From assembly GCA_030453055.1 (NCBI GenBank), contig JAKDLC010000002.1, forward strand, positions 1-22,771: a stretch of 22,771 nt of DNA. Direction: 5' to 3'. A program made the position numbers and the translations under genes. Within the stretch, counting starts at the first letter, position 1. The number at the start of each line of letters is the position of its first letter. Under the pieces are notes generated by a model, which had not been told where the DNA came from, did not search any database, and saw only the letters and a list, made by a program, of their open reading frames with translations. This document shows, in pieces, positions 1 to 8,055 of this stretch. The stretch is from Nitrosospira sp. (GTDB lineage: Bacteria > Pseudomonadota > Gammaproteobacteria > Burkholderiales > Nitrosomonadaceae).

Positions 1-189
1 CTCAGGAACCCCTGGGGTGAACGCATGCAACCTGATCACGCCATCGCGCCGCAAAGCAAAATGCAACTGATCCGAAAAGTCCACAAAGCGGAAAACCGTT
101 TGCAATAGATGATAGCCGTCGTCTCTCCGCCCGATCACATGCAGGAACAGGTTAAGTTTGGCGGGAGCAAGGCAAGTGAGTTCGGTCAT
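1..189 (-). CDS. ispE: 4-diphosphocytidyl-2-C-methyl-D-erythritol kinase, N-terminal part (runs off left edge)
   Basis: On the minus strand the first 63 codons of a GHMP-family kinase are visible, starting at ATG 187-189 and open to the edge of the window. The peptide opens [20 protein letters not shown] and continues [13 protein letters not shown], the characteristic IspE N-terminus with the [10 protein letters not shown] strand and the GYHxLxT motif. IspE phosphorylates CDP-methylerythritol in the cytoplasmic MEP isoprenoid pathway. The ATP-binding glycine-rich loop lies outside the window. It follows lolB on the same strand, the usual betaproteobacterial order, but a repeat element separates the two (213-343). 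An ATG 11 bases upstream is in another frame and stops after three codons, so 189 is the best start. Confidence 0.93.
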   Translation of the reverse strand, partial: MTELTCLAPAKLNLFLHVIGRRDDGYHLLQTVFRFVDFSDQLHFALRRDGVIRLHAFTPGVPE

Positions 190-212
190 CAAATCCGCAT
201 TTGCTTCAGCTT

Positions 213-343
213 AAACCTGAATCCGGTAGTTGACCGGACCCGCCCACTAAAAAAGCGAATACGCAGCTCGAAAGGTGTTTCCGCATCATGTCGAGCTGAA
301 AAGTGAGTGGCAATGAACGGTCAACCGCCGGACGTAGGCTCAG
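213..343. repeat. Inverted-repeat element between lolB and ispE (copy 1 of the AACCTGAATCCGG family)
   Basis: The left end, AAACCTGAATCCGGTAGTTG at 213-232, continues into ACCG. The right end at 318-343 is an imperfect inverted copy sharing TCCGG and GTTGACCG when read on the other strand. The whole is about 130 bp. The same motif recurs at 979-1001, 8884-8906 and inverted at 8984-9000, so this looks like a dispersed short non-autonomous element or repeat family. The right arm overlaps the lolB stop codon (340-342). Confidence 0.6.
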
Positions 344-1014
344 TGATTACCGGGATTCCAGGCATCGATCACAAGTTTTATTTGAAGTCCGCTGCGCTTG
401 AGCAACAACGATTTCGGGCGCACTGCCTGTTCCGGCAAAGTTTGCGTCTGCATGGTTTGCACCGGTGGCGGCGGAAAATAACTCGAATAGTCGATTTCCC
501 ATCCGTCCTGACGAATGGCCACAACGCGTCCGTCCATAGCCACGTCTATCGCGGATGCCGTCGCCGGCGAATTCATGCCTTGCACCCAGTATTGTAAACC
601 CGTGAGGGGCAGACGCCACCCCAGCACCCGTTCAGTCAGGCTTTCCACATCGGCGGCATAATAATCCTCCTGTTCCGATGTTGTCAGATACACGCCGTCA
701 GAATTGCGCCGTATCTGCACCAGAGTCTGTCCCAACGGGGAAAGCAGGAGAATCTCATCTTCCCCTTCAGCATGCCGCCATTGCACTCCACCGGAAAAAC
801 TCTCTTTACCTCCCTTCACCGAGGCTCGGCCAATCAGGCTGAAATTCGCCGACTTTGCATCCGCGGCGCCCGGCGCCGGCTCGGTGACGATGGTATTGAC
901 AATGTTTTTATGGGTAAGGGTGGTGCAACCGGCAAAAAAAGGCAGCACGCCTAAAATCAAGCCCCACCACGGAACCATAAACTCGAATCCGGCAGTCAAC
1001 CGCTTATTTTTCAC
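340..1014 (-). CDS. lolB: Outer-membrane lipoprotein chaperone LolB
   Basis: LolB receives lipoproteins from LolA and inserts them into the outer membrane; it is itself a lipoprotein. The 224-residue frame has a hydrophobic segment followed by a lipobox ending FFAGC with the lipidated cysteine at residue 30. The mature part has the LolB pattern of beta strands (FSLIGRASVKGGKESFSGGV, ILLLSPLGQTLVQI) and a C-terminal strand with IKLVIDAW. Two starts are possible: GTG at 1014 (MKNKRLTAGF, which gives the signal peptide a positively charged n-region) or ATG at 978 (MVPWWGL, no basic residues). The GTG start is preferred, although neither has a strong ribosome-binding site. The first 12 codons of the longer form are encoded by a copy of the dispersed repeat. 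It lies downstream of the TPR lipoprotein and upstream of ispE. Confidence 0.88.
   Translation of the reverse strand: MKNKRLTAGFEFMVPWWGLILGVLPFFAGCTTLTHKNIVNTIVTEPAPGAADAKSANFSLIGRASVKGGKESFSGGVQWRHAEGEDEILLLSPLGQTLVQIRRNSDGVYLTTSEQEDYYAADVESLTERVLGWRLPLTGLQYWVQGMNSPATASAIDVAMDGRVVAIRQDGWEIDYSSYFPPPPVQTMQTQTLPEQAVRPKSLLLKRSGLQIKLVIDAWNPGNH
979..1013. repeat. Dispersed repeat copy inside the lolB 5' end
   Basis: ACTCGAATCCGGCAGTCAAC at 980-999, then CGCTTATTTTTCA, matches the copy at 8884-8913 (AACCTGAATCCGGCAGTTGA, then CCGCTCATTTTTT) with a few differences. It covers the first codons of lolB on the opposite strand. No matching inverted end was found nearby, so this is a single end or a degenerate copy. 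Confidence 0.55.
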
Positions 1015-1168
1015 TTATTTTTCAGCTCGGCGCCATGATTCAGCAGCATCGTGCGCCTTGTGATCATCCCGATTTTGTCAGTCAGCTCATTTGCCGCTCA
1101 TTTACCAAACCGTTTGCCAATAGAGCGCTCCACGGTGACTTGTTCAGAAGTTCCCGAGATGCGTCGCA

Positions 1169-2887
1169 CTACTTCATGAACTTCTTCATGGTATTGATCA
1201 ACGCCTCATTACCGGGATGATTCTTTAGGGTAGCCTGCCAGACTTCCTTCGCTTCTTCTTTCATTTCGTGCACCCACAGAACTTCGCCCAGATGAGCGGC
1301 GATTTCCGGATCCGGATTCATCCCATACGCTTGCCGCAGGTAACTAAGCCCCTGATTGAGATTCCCCAAACGGTAGTGCACCCAACCCAGACTGTCTATG
1401 ATGTAGGGATCATTGGGGGAAAGCATGATCGCTTTTTCAATTAATTCCAGCGCTTCCTTCAGGCGATTGCCATGCTCCGCGAGACCGTAACCAAGAGCAT
1501 TATAAGCATGGGCGTGATCGGGTTTCAATTGAATCAGCTTGCGCAAATCCTTTTCCATGACATCGGATTTGCCGATTTTTTCCGCTGTCAAGGCGCGGTC
1601 GTAAAGCAGCTCGGCGTAGTCGGGCATTTTTTCCAGGCCGTTACTGAGCAACTGAAACGCTTTCTGATAGGCGCCGGTCTCACGCAGCAATTGCGCCTCT
1701 GCGATGATCAACTGAGCACGTTGCTGATTATTCGTGACCGGCAATTGCTGCAGGTAGTGGAGGGCTTCATCCGCTTTACCCTTCTTGGTCAGCAGTATGG
1801 CATATCTGATTTGCGCCGGAATATATTGATTGCCGGCGGTCACTGACCGATACCATTCCATCGCTGTATCGATACGCTGAGTTTTTTCATAAATTCCCGC
1901 GAGGTAAAAGCGCACCATACCCGGGTCCCTGTAATTCAGCTCAAGCGCTTTTTTAAAATTCGACTCGGCAACGTCGTATTCGCGTAATTCTATGGAAAGT
2001 AAACCTACTGCCAGGGCGATGTCGGCGTTACCCGGATTCTCCGCCAGCAATTTCTGAAATTGGTCGCGCGCCTTGGCATACTCTTTTTCCGCCAACAATA
2101 ACCGCGCATAGGTTATGCGCGTATCGTTGGCTTTGGGATAGGACTTGAGATAGTTTTCATAAAATTCGATAGCGCTGGCATTGGACGTGCGCGCCAGGAT
2201 CCTCCCTTGATAAATTGCCGCTATCTCCCAGTCCGGGCGCAGTGCTAATGCCTGCTTCATTTCAGCCAGCGCAATATCAAAATGGTTGGCAAACCAGGCC
2301 GCCTGGGACACCGCGAAATGCGCTTCCGGCATCTTGGGATAGGGCTCAGCAAGTTGCTTCACCAATTCGAACGTCGCATTTTTATTGGAGTTGCGTGCCA
2401 GCAGACTGTTCAATTGCATGAAAGCCTCGTCGATATTACCTTCTTCCGAGGCCAGCAATTTCTCCAGCTGGGGCCGGGCTTCATCCAGCCTGTTGGCGTT
2501 CACCAGCAGCGCCGCCATCGTCTGGCGTGCGGTTACCGAATTTGGATCAAGTCCTACCCAGATACTCGCGGCTTCCAGCGCCTGCGCGGGTTGACGCGAA
2601 TGAAGCGCGATCTCGGTGGCGCGCTGGGCGACACGTGGGTCGCGGGTGGTTCTCGCAAGTTTGAGATAACTGCGGATAGCGATTTCGTGATCACCGCGCT
2701 GCAGAGCCGTTTCCGCCAGCAAAAAATCGAACAGCATGGGCGCAGTCAAGTCCTGACTGGGTAATTTTGATTTTCCAGCGTCGCTCCTTTCGGCCCGCTT
2801 GCCCGTGTCGACAGCGGTCTTGGCCGGAATCTGCGCACAGGCAGCGAGAGTAAGCAGCAGCAGCGCGCTGGGGATTTTAAGATTCAT
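1169..2887 (-). CDS. Tetratricopeptide-repeat lipoprotein
   Basis: A 572-residue protein if started at ATG 2887, which gives MNLKIPSALLLLTLAACAQI: a short basic n-region, a hydrophobic core and lipobox LAAC. The annotated frame could extend to 2959, but that adds 24 residues with no signal character. The body is almost entirely TPR helices, for example ADIALAVGLLSIELREYDVA, AHAYNALGYGLAEHGNRLKE and IDSLGWVHYRLGNLNQGLSY, with repeats throughout roughly residues 50-570. TPR arrays act as protein-binding scaffolds; this one probably works at the periplasmic face of the inner or outer membrane. Homologues commonly sit between mutM and lolB in betaproteobacteria, and no enzymatic role is evident. 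It is separated from lolB by about 150 bp and is divergent from the ABC genes. Confidence 0.87.
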   Translation of the reverse strand: MNLKIPSALLLLTLAACAQIPAKTAVDTGKRAERSDAGKSKLPSQDLTAPMLFDFLLAETALQRGDHEIAIRSYLKLARTTRDPRVAQRATEIALHSRQPAQALEAASIWVGLDPNSVTARQTMAALLVNANRLDEARPQLEKLLASEEGNIDEAFMQLNSLLARNSNKNATFELVKQLAEPYPKMPEAHFAVSQAAWFANHFDIALAEMKQALALRPDWEIAAIYQGRILARTSNASAIEFYENYLKSYPKANDTRITYARLLLAEKEYAKARDQFQKLLAENPGNADIALAVGLLSIELREYDVAESNFKKALELNYRDPGMVRFYLAGIYEKTQRIDTAMEWYRSVTAGNQYIPAQIRYAILLTKKGKADEALHYLQQLPVTNNQQRAQLIIAEAQLLRETGAYQKAFQLLSNGLEKMPDYAELLYDRALTAEKIGKSDVMEKDLRKLIQLKPDHAHAYNALGYGLAEHGNRLKEALELIEKAIMLSPNDPYIIDSLGWVHYRLGNLNQGLSYLRQAYGMNPDPEIAAHLGEVLWVHEMKEEAKEVWQATLKNHPGNEALINTMKKFMK

Positions 2888-3158
2888 GGGAAATCCAAAC
2901 GGGTTCGAAATAAGGCCAATAAGAAAATAATGGGCGGGATTGACCTTTACACCGCACATATTAGGTATATTTTCCGCTTATCACAAGTGCAGGTTGCCAA
3001 CTGGGTAGGTTGTCAAATAGCCCGGATTGTTTGCAAAGGGGTTTAGAATTATAGGCAGTCTTATAAATTCAAAGTTCCAAATGACTCATTTTTCATGGAA
3101 TGCAACCAGCACCGCAGGAAGCCATTGTTAGCAAATTCAAATTTACCGTAAGGTTTTT

Positions 3159-3920
3159 ATGACTGGCCAGATCACCTTCGTAACCGTCTCGGTTCGCGGC
3201 CTTTGCCGCAACTTCGGCACTCGCATGGCGGTGCGCGAAATCGACCTGGAACTGAAGCGCGGAGAGGTGCTGGGATTTCTTGGTCCCAACGGCGCGGGCA
3301 AAACCACCATCATGCGCATGCTCACAGGCAATCTCGGCCCGAGCGCCGGCAGCATTGAAATCTGCGGTGTAGATTTGCTGGACAAGCCCCGTGACGCCAA
3401 GGCGCGCATCGGTTATCTGCCCGAAATACCACCGCTCTACCGGGAATTGACCGTGAACGAATACCTGCAACTCTCCGCCAGACTACATCGGGTCAGCAAC
3501 GCGAAAGTCCGTTTTGCGCGAGACAAGGTTATACAACGCTGCGGGCTGAACGGCACAGGCAAACGTCTCATTGGCTCGCTGTCAAAAGGCTACCAGCAGC
3601 GGGTCGGAATCGCGCAGGCGATCATTCACGATCCAGACGTAATCATCCTTGATGAACCGACGGTGGGACTCGATCCCAACCAGATGCGGGAAATTCGCGC
3701 CCTTATCCGCGAACTTGGTGCGGAGCGCAGTGTCATTCTCTCCACTCACATCCTGCCGGAGGTTGAAAGCGTCTGTGACCGGGTGCAGATTATACACGAA
3801 GGACGCACGGTTTTTTGCGGTTCCATCGGCGAACTAAAACAGAAAGAAACAAGCCTGGAGGAGATGTTCATGCGATTCACCATGAAGCCCAACAATCCGG
3901 AAAGTCTGACATCATCTTGA
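3159..3920 (+). CDS. ABC transporter ATP-binding protein, GldA-like
   Basis: A 253-residue nucleotide-binding subunit. Walker A is GPNGAGKTT (residues 42-50), the signature LSKGYQQRVG (141-150), Walker B VIILDEPT (161-168), and the switch histidine is in STHIL (H197). The Q-loop position reads YLPE rather than YLPQ, common in the GldA/NosF-type ABC-2 exporters. It should power the adjacent permease. The start at ATG 3159 follows TAAGG about 6 bases upstream. The stop TGA at 3918-3920 overlaps the probable TTG start of the permease. It is divergent from the TPR gene, with a 271-bp shared upstream region. Confidence 0.9.
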   Translation: MTGQITFVTVSVRGLCRNFGTRMAVREIDLELKRGEVLGFLGPNGAGKTTIMRMLTGNLGPSAGSIEICGVDLLDKPRDAKARIGYLPEIPPLYRELTVNEYLQLSARLHRVSNAKVRFARDKVIQRCGLNGTGKRLIGSLSKGYQQRVGIAQAIIHDPDVIILDEPTVGLDPNQMREIRALIRELGAERSVILSTHILPEVESVCDRVQIIHEGRTVFCGSIGELKQKETSLEEMFMRFTMKPNNPESLTSS

Positions 3921-4663
3921 TTCTCATCATTGCCCGGAAGGAATTGAAGATCCTGTTTGGCTCGCCGCTAGCCTGGATATTACTTGCGCTGGTGCAATTA
4001 GTGCTGACCTGGATTTTTCTGGCGCATCTCGATACCTTTCTCCAAATCCAGCCGCAACTGATAGCGATCGCCAACCCGCCGGGCGTAACGGAAAGCGTTA
4101 TTGCACCGGTATTCGCCATGGCTGCGATAATACTGCTGATGGCCGCTCCGCTTTTAACCGCGCGCCTCATTGCCGAAGAGCGCCGAAATCACACCATGAC
4201 TTTCCTCATATCCGCACCCATTTCCGTAACCGATATCGTATTGGGGAAATTTCTCGGCTTGATGATTTTCTTTTCGGCCGTGATTTCGCTGGTTACCGTA
4301 CTGTCGATTTCTTTGCTTGCGGGGGGTACGCTGGATTTCGGTTTGTTGCTGAGTAATGTCGCCGGCCTATTCCTGATATCCGCCTGTTTTGCCTCTCTCG
4401 GGCTGTATATTTCCTGCCTCAGCGCACATCCGGCAATAGCGGCTGCCGGCGCTCTGGGCGCACTGCTGGGATTGTGGGTGATAGACATTGGTGCGGGGGA
4501 CGAAAAGGAAAGCATTACACGCAGTTTTTCTCTGCTCGACCATTATGACAATTTCAATCACGGCATGATCGATACTTTTGATCTTGCGTACTTTGCTCTG
4601 TTTGTCATCGTCTTTCTGGTGCTGTCGATTCGCCGGCTGGATGGTGAACGGCTACGTGGTTGA
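3917..4663 (+). CDS. ABC-2 type transporter permease, GldF-like
   Basis: An integral membrane subunit of about 248 residues if started at TTG 3917, which overlaps the ATPase stop as TTGA. The open frame reaches back to 3815, but that part overlaps the ATPase and is hydrophilic without family character. Six hydrophobic segments are visible, beginning with LAWILLALVQLVLTWIFLAH, then AVFAMAAIILLMAAPLL-like and SAVISLVTVLSISLLAG. The motif RLIAEERRNHTMTFLISAPI is the conserved cytoplasmic loop of this ABC-2 family, and SFSLLDHYDNFNHGMID is the conserved C-terminal loop of GldF proteins. The substrate is unknown. TTG is the only near-cognate start at a sensible place, so the exact start is moderately sure. 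Confidence 0.85.
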   Translation: MILIIARKELKILFGSPLAWILLALVQLVLTWIFLAHLDTFLQIQPQLIAIANPPGVTESVIAPVFAMAAIILLMAAPLLTARLIAEERRNHTMTFLISAPISVTDIVLGKFLGLMIFFSAVISLVTVLSISLLAGGTLDFGLLLSNVAGLFLISACFASLGLYISCLSAHPAIAAAGALGALLGLWVIDIGAGDEKESITRSFSLLDHYDNFNHGMIDTFDLAYFALFVIVFLVLSIRRLDGERLRG

Positions 4664-4667
4664 AAGT

Positions 4668-4691
4668 GTGCAGATGCGCAGATGTGCAGAT
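4668..4691 (+). repeat. Three tandem octamers in the leader of the GldG-like gene
   Basis: GTGCAGAT, GCGCAGAT and GTGCAGAT run back to back in the 30-base gap between the permease stop and the next ATG. They occupy the place of a ribosome-binding site, and no Shine-Dalgarno sequence is visible there. Confidence 0.7.
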
Positions 4692-4693
4692 AA

Positions 4694-6049
4694 ATGATCC
4701 CGGTTAATCATAAGCCGCAAATGCATCGGCTGGTGCGGAACGGCATGTTTGTAGCACTGCTGATATCGATCGTCGGGTTGTTAGGCTACCTGGCATGGGA
4801 CAATCGCGTGCAGTGGGATGTCAGCCAGAACGAACGCCACAGCTTGAGTCAGGCAAGCGTGGCGCTGCTGAAAAAAATTGACGGCCCGGTTGACATCACC
4901 GTCTACGCCACGGCACAGGATGCAGAACTGGGAGATATCCGTAAAATTATCAGCGGGTTTCTCTCACGCTACGAGCGCGCCAAAGCCGATTTGACCGTCA
5001 CATTCGTTGATCCCGCCCGGCAACCGGAACTCGCGCGGGACGCAGGAGTCCACGTCAATGGGGAAATGGTGGTAGCGTTTAAAGGCAGGCGCGAACACCT
5101 CACCATATTCGATGAACAGGCGCTAACCAGTCTGCTGATGCGGCTGGCGCGCTCCGGCGACAAGCGAGTGATGACGCTCGCGGGCCACGGCGAGCGCAAG
5201 CTGGACGGGGCCGCCGGTCATGACCTGGGGGAGTTTGGCAAGCAATTGACGGCCAAGGGCTTCAAGATCGCGACTCTCAATCTTGCTGTTGACCACGATG
5301 TGCCGGCGAATGCGAGCGCGCTCGTCATTGCCTCGCCACAAACTGATCTGCCGGAAGGAGAAGTAGACAAACTGCTTGCGTATATCGCCCGCGGCGGCAA
5401 CCTGTTGTGGCTGATCGATCAGGAATCGTTGCGCGGACTACAACCGCTGGCCGAAAAACTGGAACTGACGCTTACACCCGGCGTAGTGGTTGATCCTCAA
5501 GCTCAGCAACTGAAATTGCCTATCACCTTCGCGTTGGGCGCGAATTACGGACAGCATCCGGTCACTGACAATTTCGACTATATTACAATGTTTCCTTTTG
5601 CCCGGCAGATAACCATCAATGAAAACGAGGCATGGCGCAGCATCTCGCTGGTGGAGGCAGCGCAAGACGGGTGGGTGGAAACCGGCAAGCTGGATTCCGC
5701 AATCGCATTCGACCAAATGTACGATGTGTCCGGTCCGGTAAGTATCGCTGCCGCCCTCAGCCGTACCTTGCAGGACCGTGAACAGCGCATCGCCATTATC
5801 GGCAGCGCAAATTTTCTTGCCAACACGTATCTCGGCAACGGCAACAATCTTGATTTCGGCATTAATCTTGTCAATTGGCTCACCGGGGACGAAAATCTTA
5901 TCGCTATTCAGCCTCGGGCCACCGTCGACAGCAGTCTGATTTTGAGTGAATCGACACTGATCATGATCGCCGGCGGCTTCCTCATCGTTCTGCCGCTGGT
6001 TTTTCTGGCAAGCGGCGCGACCATATGGTGGCGGCGGAGAAGAAGATGA
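4694..6049 (+). CDS. GldG-family ABC auxiliary protein
   Basis: A 451-residue partner of ABC-2 exporters of the ABC_transp_aux type. A transmembrane segment lies at about residues 17-35 and a second at about 421-443 followed by a basic tail (RRRRR), so the large middle part is extracytoplasmic. Family hallmarks are DNRVQWDVSQNERHSLSQAS, the VDITVYA strand, VTFVDPARQPELAR, VMTLAGHGERKLDG and GGNLLWLIDQES. In gliding Bacteroidetes this family works with GldA and GldF, but here it is part of a three-gene set with no other gliding genes in view, so a role in gliding is not implied. An in-frame ATG at 4724 is an alternative start that keeps the first membrane segment. Confidence 0.86.
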   Translation: MIPVNHKPQMHRLVRNGMFVALLISIVGLLGYLAWDNRVQWDVSQNERHSLSQASVALLKKIDGPVDITVYATAQDAELGDIRKIISGFLSRYERAKADLTVTFVDPARQPELARDAGVHVNGEMVVAFKGRREHLTIFDEQALTSLLMRLARSGDKRVMTLAGHGERKLDGAAGHDLGEFGKQLTAKGFKIATLNLAVDHDVPANASALVIASPQTDLPEGEVDKLLAYIARGGNLLWLIDQESLRGLQPLAEKLELTLTPGVVVDPQAQQLKLPITFALGANYGQHPVTDNFDYITMFPFARQITINENEAWRSISLVEAAQDGWVETGKLDSAIAFDQMYDVSGPVSIAAALSRTLQDREQRIAIIGSANFLANTYLGNGNNLDFGINLVNWLTGDENLIAIQPRATVDSSLILSESTLIMIAGGFLIVLPLVFLASGATIWWRRRRR

Positions 6050-6076
6050 ACGTTGAACTTTACGGCGGTATTCCCG

Positions 6077-6892
6077 TTGCCCGAACTCCCTGAAGTCGAA
6101 GTCATCCGCCGTGGCGTCGCACCCCATCTCCAGGGACGCCGCCTGGTTGGCGCGACCGTACGAAATCAAAATCTGCGCTGGCCCGTCCCGCATGACCTGG
6201 GGCGCACACTTTGCGGGCTGGAAATCGGCGAGGTGATGCGGCGTGGAAAATACCTCTTGTTCGACTGTGGCAAAGGCACGCTGATCCTGCATCTCGGGAT
6301 GTCCGGAAGCCTGAGGCTACTTCCCGCTGACACGCCGCCGCAAAAACACGATCACGTCGATCTGGTCTTGGATAACGGCATGATCCTTCGTTTAAAGGAC
6401 CCGCGCCGCTTTGGCGCAATTCTGTGGGAAACCACCGATGTCACGCGTCATGCATTATTGGCTCAACTTGGACCTGAACCGCTTACCACAGCGTTCAACG
6501 GGAATCTGCTTTACAAAAAAACCCGAGGCCGTAGCGCCGGCATCAAAGAGGTGCTGATGAACAGCCGCATCGTCGCCGGCATCGGCAATATCTACGCCAG
6601 CGAAGCGCTCTTCCGCGCGCGCATCGATCCTACGACCGCCGCAGGGCGAATCGGCGTGCGAAGGTACGAAAAGTTGGCGCGAGCGATAAAAGAAACGCTC
6701 AACCTGGCCATAGAAGCAGGCGGCAGCAGCTTGCGCGATTTCGTGAACAGCGACGGCAATCCAGGCCGTTTCCAACAGCAGTATTGGGTATATCGCCGCA
6801 CTGGGCAACCCTGCCGGAAGTGCGGCGCAGCCATTACGCAAACCAGGCAGGGACAACGTTCAAGTTTTTATTGTTCGCATTGTCAAAAATAA
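6077..6892 (+). CDS. mutM: Formamidopyrimidine-DNA glycosylase (8-oxoguanine glycosylase/AP lyase)
   Basis: Removes oxidised purines and cuts the abasic site. The family needs a catalytic N-terminal proline (Pro2 after methionine removal), so the start must be TTG at 6077, giving (M)[12 protein letters not shown] and 271 residues, the standard length. The longer frame from 6053 would bury the proline. Other hallmarks: the conserved lysine in [29 protein letters not shown], the helix-two-turn-helix part [20 protein letters not shown], and the C-terminal zinc finger with cysteine pairs CRKC and CSHC. It begins 27 bases after the GldG-like stop. The last codons and the stop are included in a 41-bp tandem duplication. 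Confidence 0.95.
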   Translation: MPELPEVEVIRRGVAPHLQGRRLVGATVRNQNLRWPVPHDLGRTLCGLEIGEVMRRGKYLLFDCGKGTLILHLGMSGSLRLLPADTPPQKHDHVDLVLDNGMILRLKDPRRFGAILWETTDVTRHALLAQLGPEPLTTAFNGNLLYKKTRGRSAGIKEVLMNSRIVAGIGNIYASEALFRARIDPTTAAGRIGVRRYEKLARAIKETLNLAIEAGGSSLRDFVNSDGNPGRFQQQYWVYRRTGQPCRKCGAAITQTRQGQRSSFYCSHCQK

Positions 6893-6966
6893 GCCGAAAG
6901 CGGGCGAAGCCGTGAAAAGTAGGGCAAAAATAAGCCGGAAGTGGGCGAAGCCGTGAAAAGTAGGGC
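6885..6966 (+). repeat. Two 41-bp tandem repeats covering the mutM stop codon
   Basis: Units 6885-6925 and 6926-6966 differ at two positions. Each begins AAAAATAAGCCG and ends GTGAAAAGTAGGGC. The first unit carries the mutM stop codon (6890-6892). The end of the second unit runs straight into the left end of the inverted-repeat element that starts at 6960, which shares GTAGGGC. Confidence 0.85.
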
Positions 6967-7144
6967 GTCAATAAGCGAAGCGCATTGCGCCGCATGCCTG
7001 TTTCACCCCATGCAAAGCAAATCCACCTGCCTGGTTAGCCAGTCGCCATCCCGCTGTACAGCGGATCTCGGAAACCGGGCACGACAAGGCGCTGATATGA
7101 GAGAATCTCATACGGCGTAATGCGCTTCGCTTATTACGCCCTAC
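6960..7144. mobile_element. 185-bp element with 36-bp terminal inverted repeats (MITE-like)
   Basis: The left end GTAGGGCGTCAATAAGCGAA (6960-6979, continuing to 6996) and the right end (7109-7144, reading CATACGGCGTAATGCGCTTC and on to CCCTAC) are reverse complements with one indel and two mismatches. The interior has no credible coding frame. The ends contain the GCGAAGCGCATTGCGCC motif that recurs in dispersed repeats of many proteobacteria. No transposase is encoded, so any movement would depend on another element. Confidence 0.75.
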
Positions 7145-7184
7145 ACCTACTGCGATCACTATGACCAGGTGTGTTAACGACAAT

Positions 7185-7213
7185 TTGCAAATAATCTCAT
7201 AATGAGATATATT
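7185..7213 (+). promoter_or_regulatory. Promoter and operator of the toxin-antitoxin module
   Basis: A -35 box TTGCAA (7185-7190) and a -10 box TATATT (7208-7213) are 17 bases apart. The palindrome ATCTCATAATGAGAT (7194-7208, 7-base arms round one base) fills the spacer, an ideal position for autorepression by the helix-turn-helix antitoxin. The predicted transcription start near 7219-7220 is only 2-3 bases before the toxin ATG at 7222. Confidence 0.65.
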
Positions 7214-7221
7214 GCGCGGCT

Positions 7222-7509
7222 ATGAGGATCATCAGCAATAGCGCGCTACGAACCTTCGCTGCAAAGCATCCTTCAGCTGAAGGTCCCCTGCAAGGTTGGC
7301 GACGAGTAATTGAAAAGAACCGATTTAAAAATTTGGCGGAGATCAAAACTACCTTCAACTCGGTAGACAGAGTGGGTGAATTAACGGTCTTCGATATTGG
7401 CGGGAACAAGTACCGATTGATTGCCTACATCCGCTTCGAGAAGCAGATCGTCTATGTCAAGGCGGTACTTACTCATCGCGAATATGATAGAGGAGCGTGG
7501 AAGAAATGA
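7222..7509 (+). CDS. higB: Type II toxin, HigB family (RelE-like mRNA interferase)
   Basis: A 95-residue protein of the HigB_toxin family, whose members cut mRNA at the ribosome. Visible family features are the opening MRIISNSALRTFAAKHP, the central WRRVIEKNRFKNLAEIKTTF, the strand VFDIGGNKYRLIAYIRFEKQ and the C-terminal VYVKAVLTHREYDRGAWKK. The toxin precedes the antitoxin, the HigBA order. The ATG has no Shine-Dalgarno sequence, and the mapped promoter elements leave almost no leader, so the message may be leaderless. Its stop overlaps the antitoxin start as ATGA. Confidence 0.92.
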   Translation: MRIISNSALRTFAAKHPSAEGPLQGWRRVIEKNRFKNLAEIKTTFNSVDRVGELTVFDIGGNKYRLIAYIRFEKQIVYVKAVLTHREYDRGAWKK

Positions 7510-7928
7510 ATGCTTGCATCCAGGTAAAACAACTGCTCCCGGCTTGGGAAACCTTCCGGAGTACCACCGATATTGGTCCGATTCGAGATGACGCGCATTA
7601 CCAAAGAATGGAGGCAGTGCTCGCAGCGCTGCTTGACGAAACGGGGGGGAAAGAAAATCATCCGGCCATGGGTCTTGTAGACATCGTCGGCGACCTGATC
7701 GAGGACTACGAGTCTGAGCGTTATCCGGTGTCCGAAGCTACTGGTGTCACTGGTGTGAAGGCATTGAAGTTCCTGATGGAACAGCATGGGCTCAAACAAG
7801 GCGACCTGCCGGAAATCGGCAGCCAAGGGGTCGTCTCGGAAATTCTTTCTGGAAAGCGCGACTTTAACATCCGTCAGGTGCGTACTCTGGCACAACGGTT
7901 CTCGGTCTCGCCGGCTACCTTTGTCTGA
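7506..7928 (+). CDS. higA: Type II antitoxin, HigA-like with XRE helix-turn-helix
   Basis: A 140-residue partner of the upstream toxin. The N-terminal half (MNACIQVKQLLPAWETFRST and the acidic IVGDLIEDYESERYPV) is the toxin-binding side. The C-terminal half, FLMEQHGLKQGDLPEIGSQG followed by EILSGKRDFNIRQVRTLAQ and FSVSPATFV, is an XRE-type helix-turn-helix. ATG 7506 overlaps the toxin stop by four bases and is preferred to the in-frame GTG at 7497, which sits too close to the AGGAG at about 7490. It probably binds the palindrome at 7194-7208. Confidence 0.9.
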   Translation: MNACIQVKQLLPAWETFRSTTDIGPIRDDAHYQRMEAVLAALLDETGGKENHPAMGLVDIVGDLIEDYESERYPVSEATGVTGVKALKFLMEQHGLKQGDLPEIGSQGVVSEILSGKRDFNIRQVRTLAQRFSVSPATFV

Positions 7929-8055
7929 GCGCACCGTCGTTTCATCCACATCCACCGGAAGAAACAGTTCCAGTATGCTTGGCCCCTCATACGGCATTCC
8001 TTATAATCCGGTCAACAAAAGAGCCGCATGAGAGATTTCACATCATAGGATATAC

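Noticed and set aside
5438..6292. 284-codon minus-strand frame opposite the GldG-like and mutM genes
   Set aside because: Both plus-strand genes have full family signatures; the minus frame has no recognisable motif and spans the boundary of two real genes.
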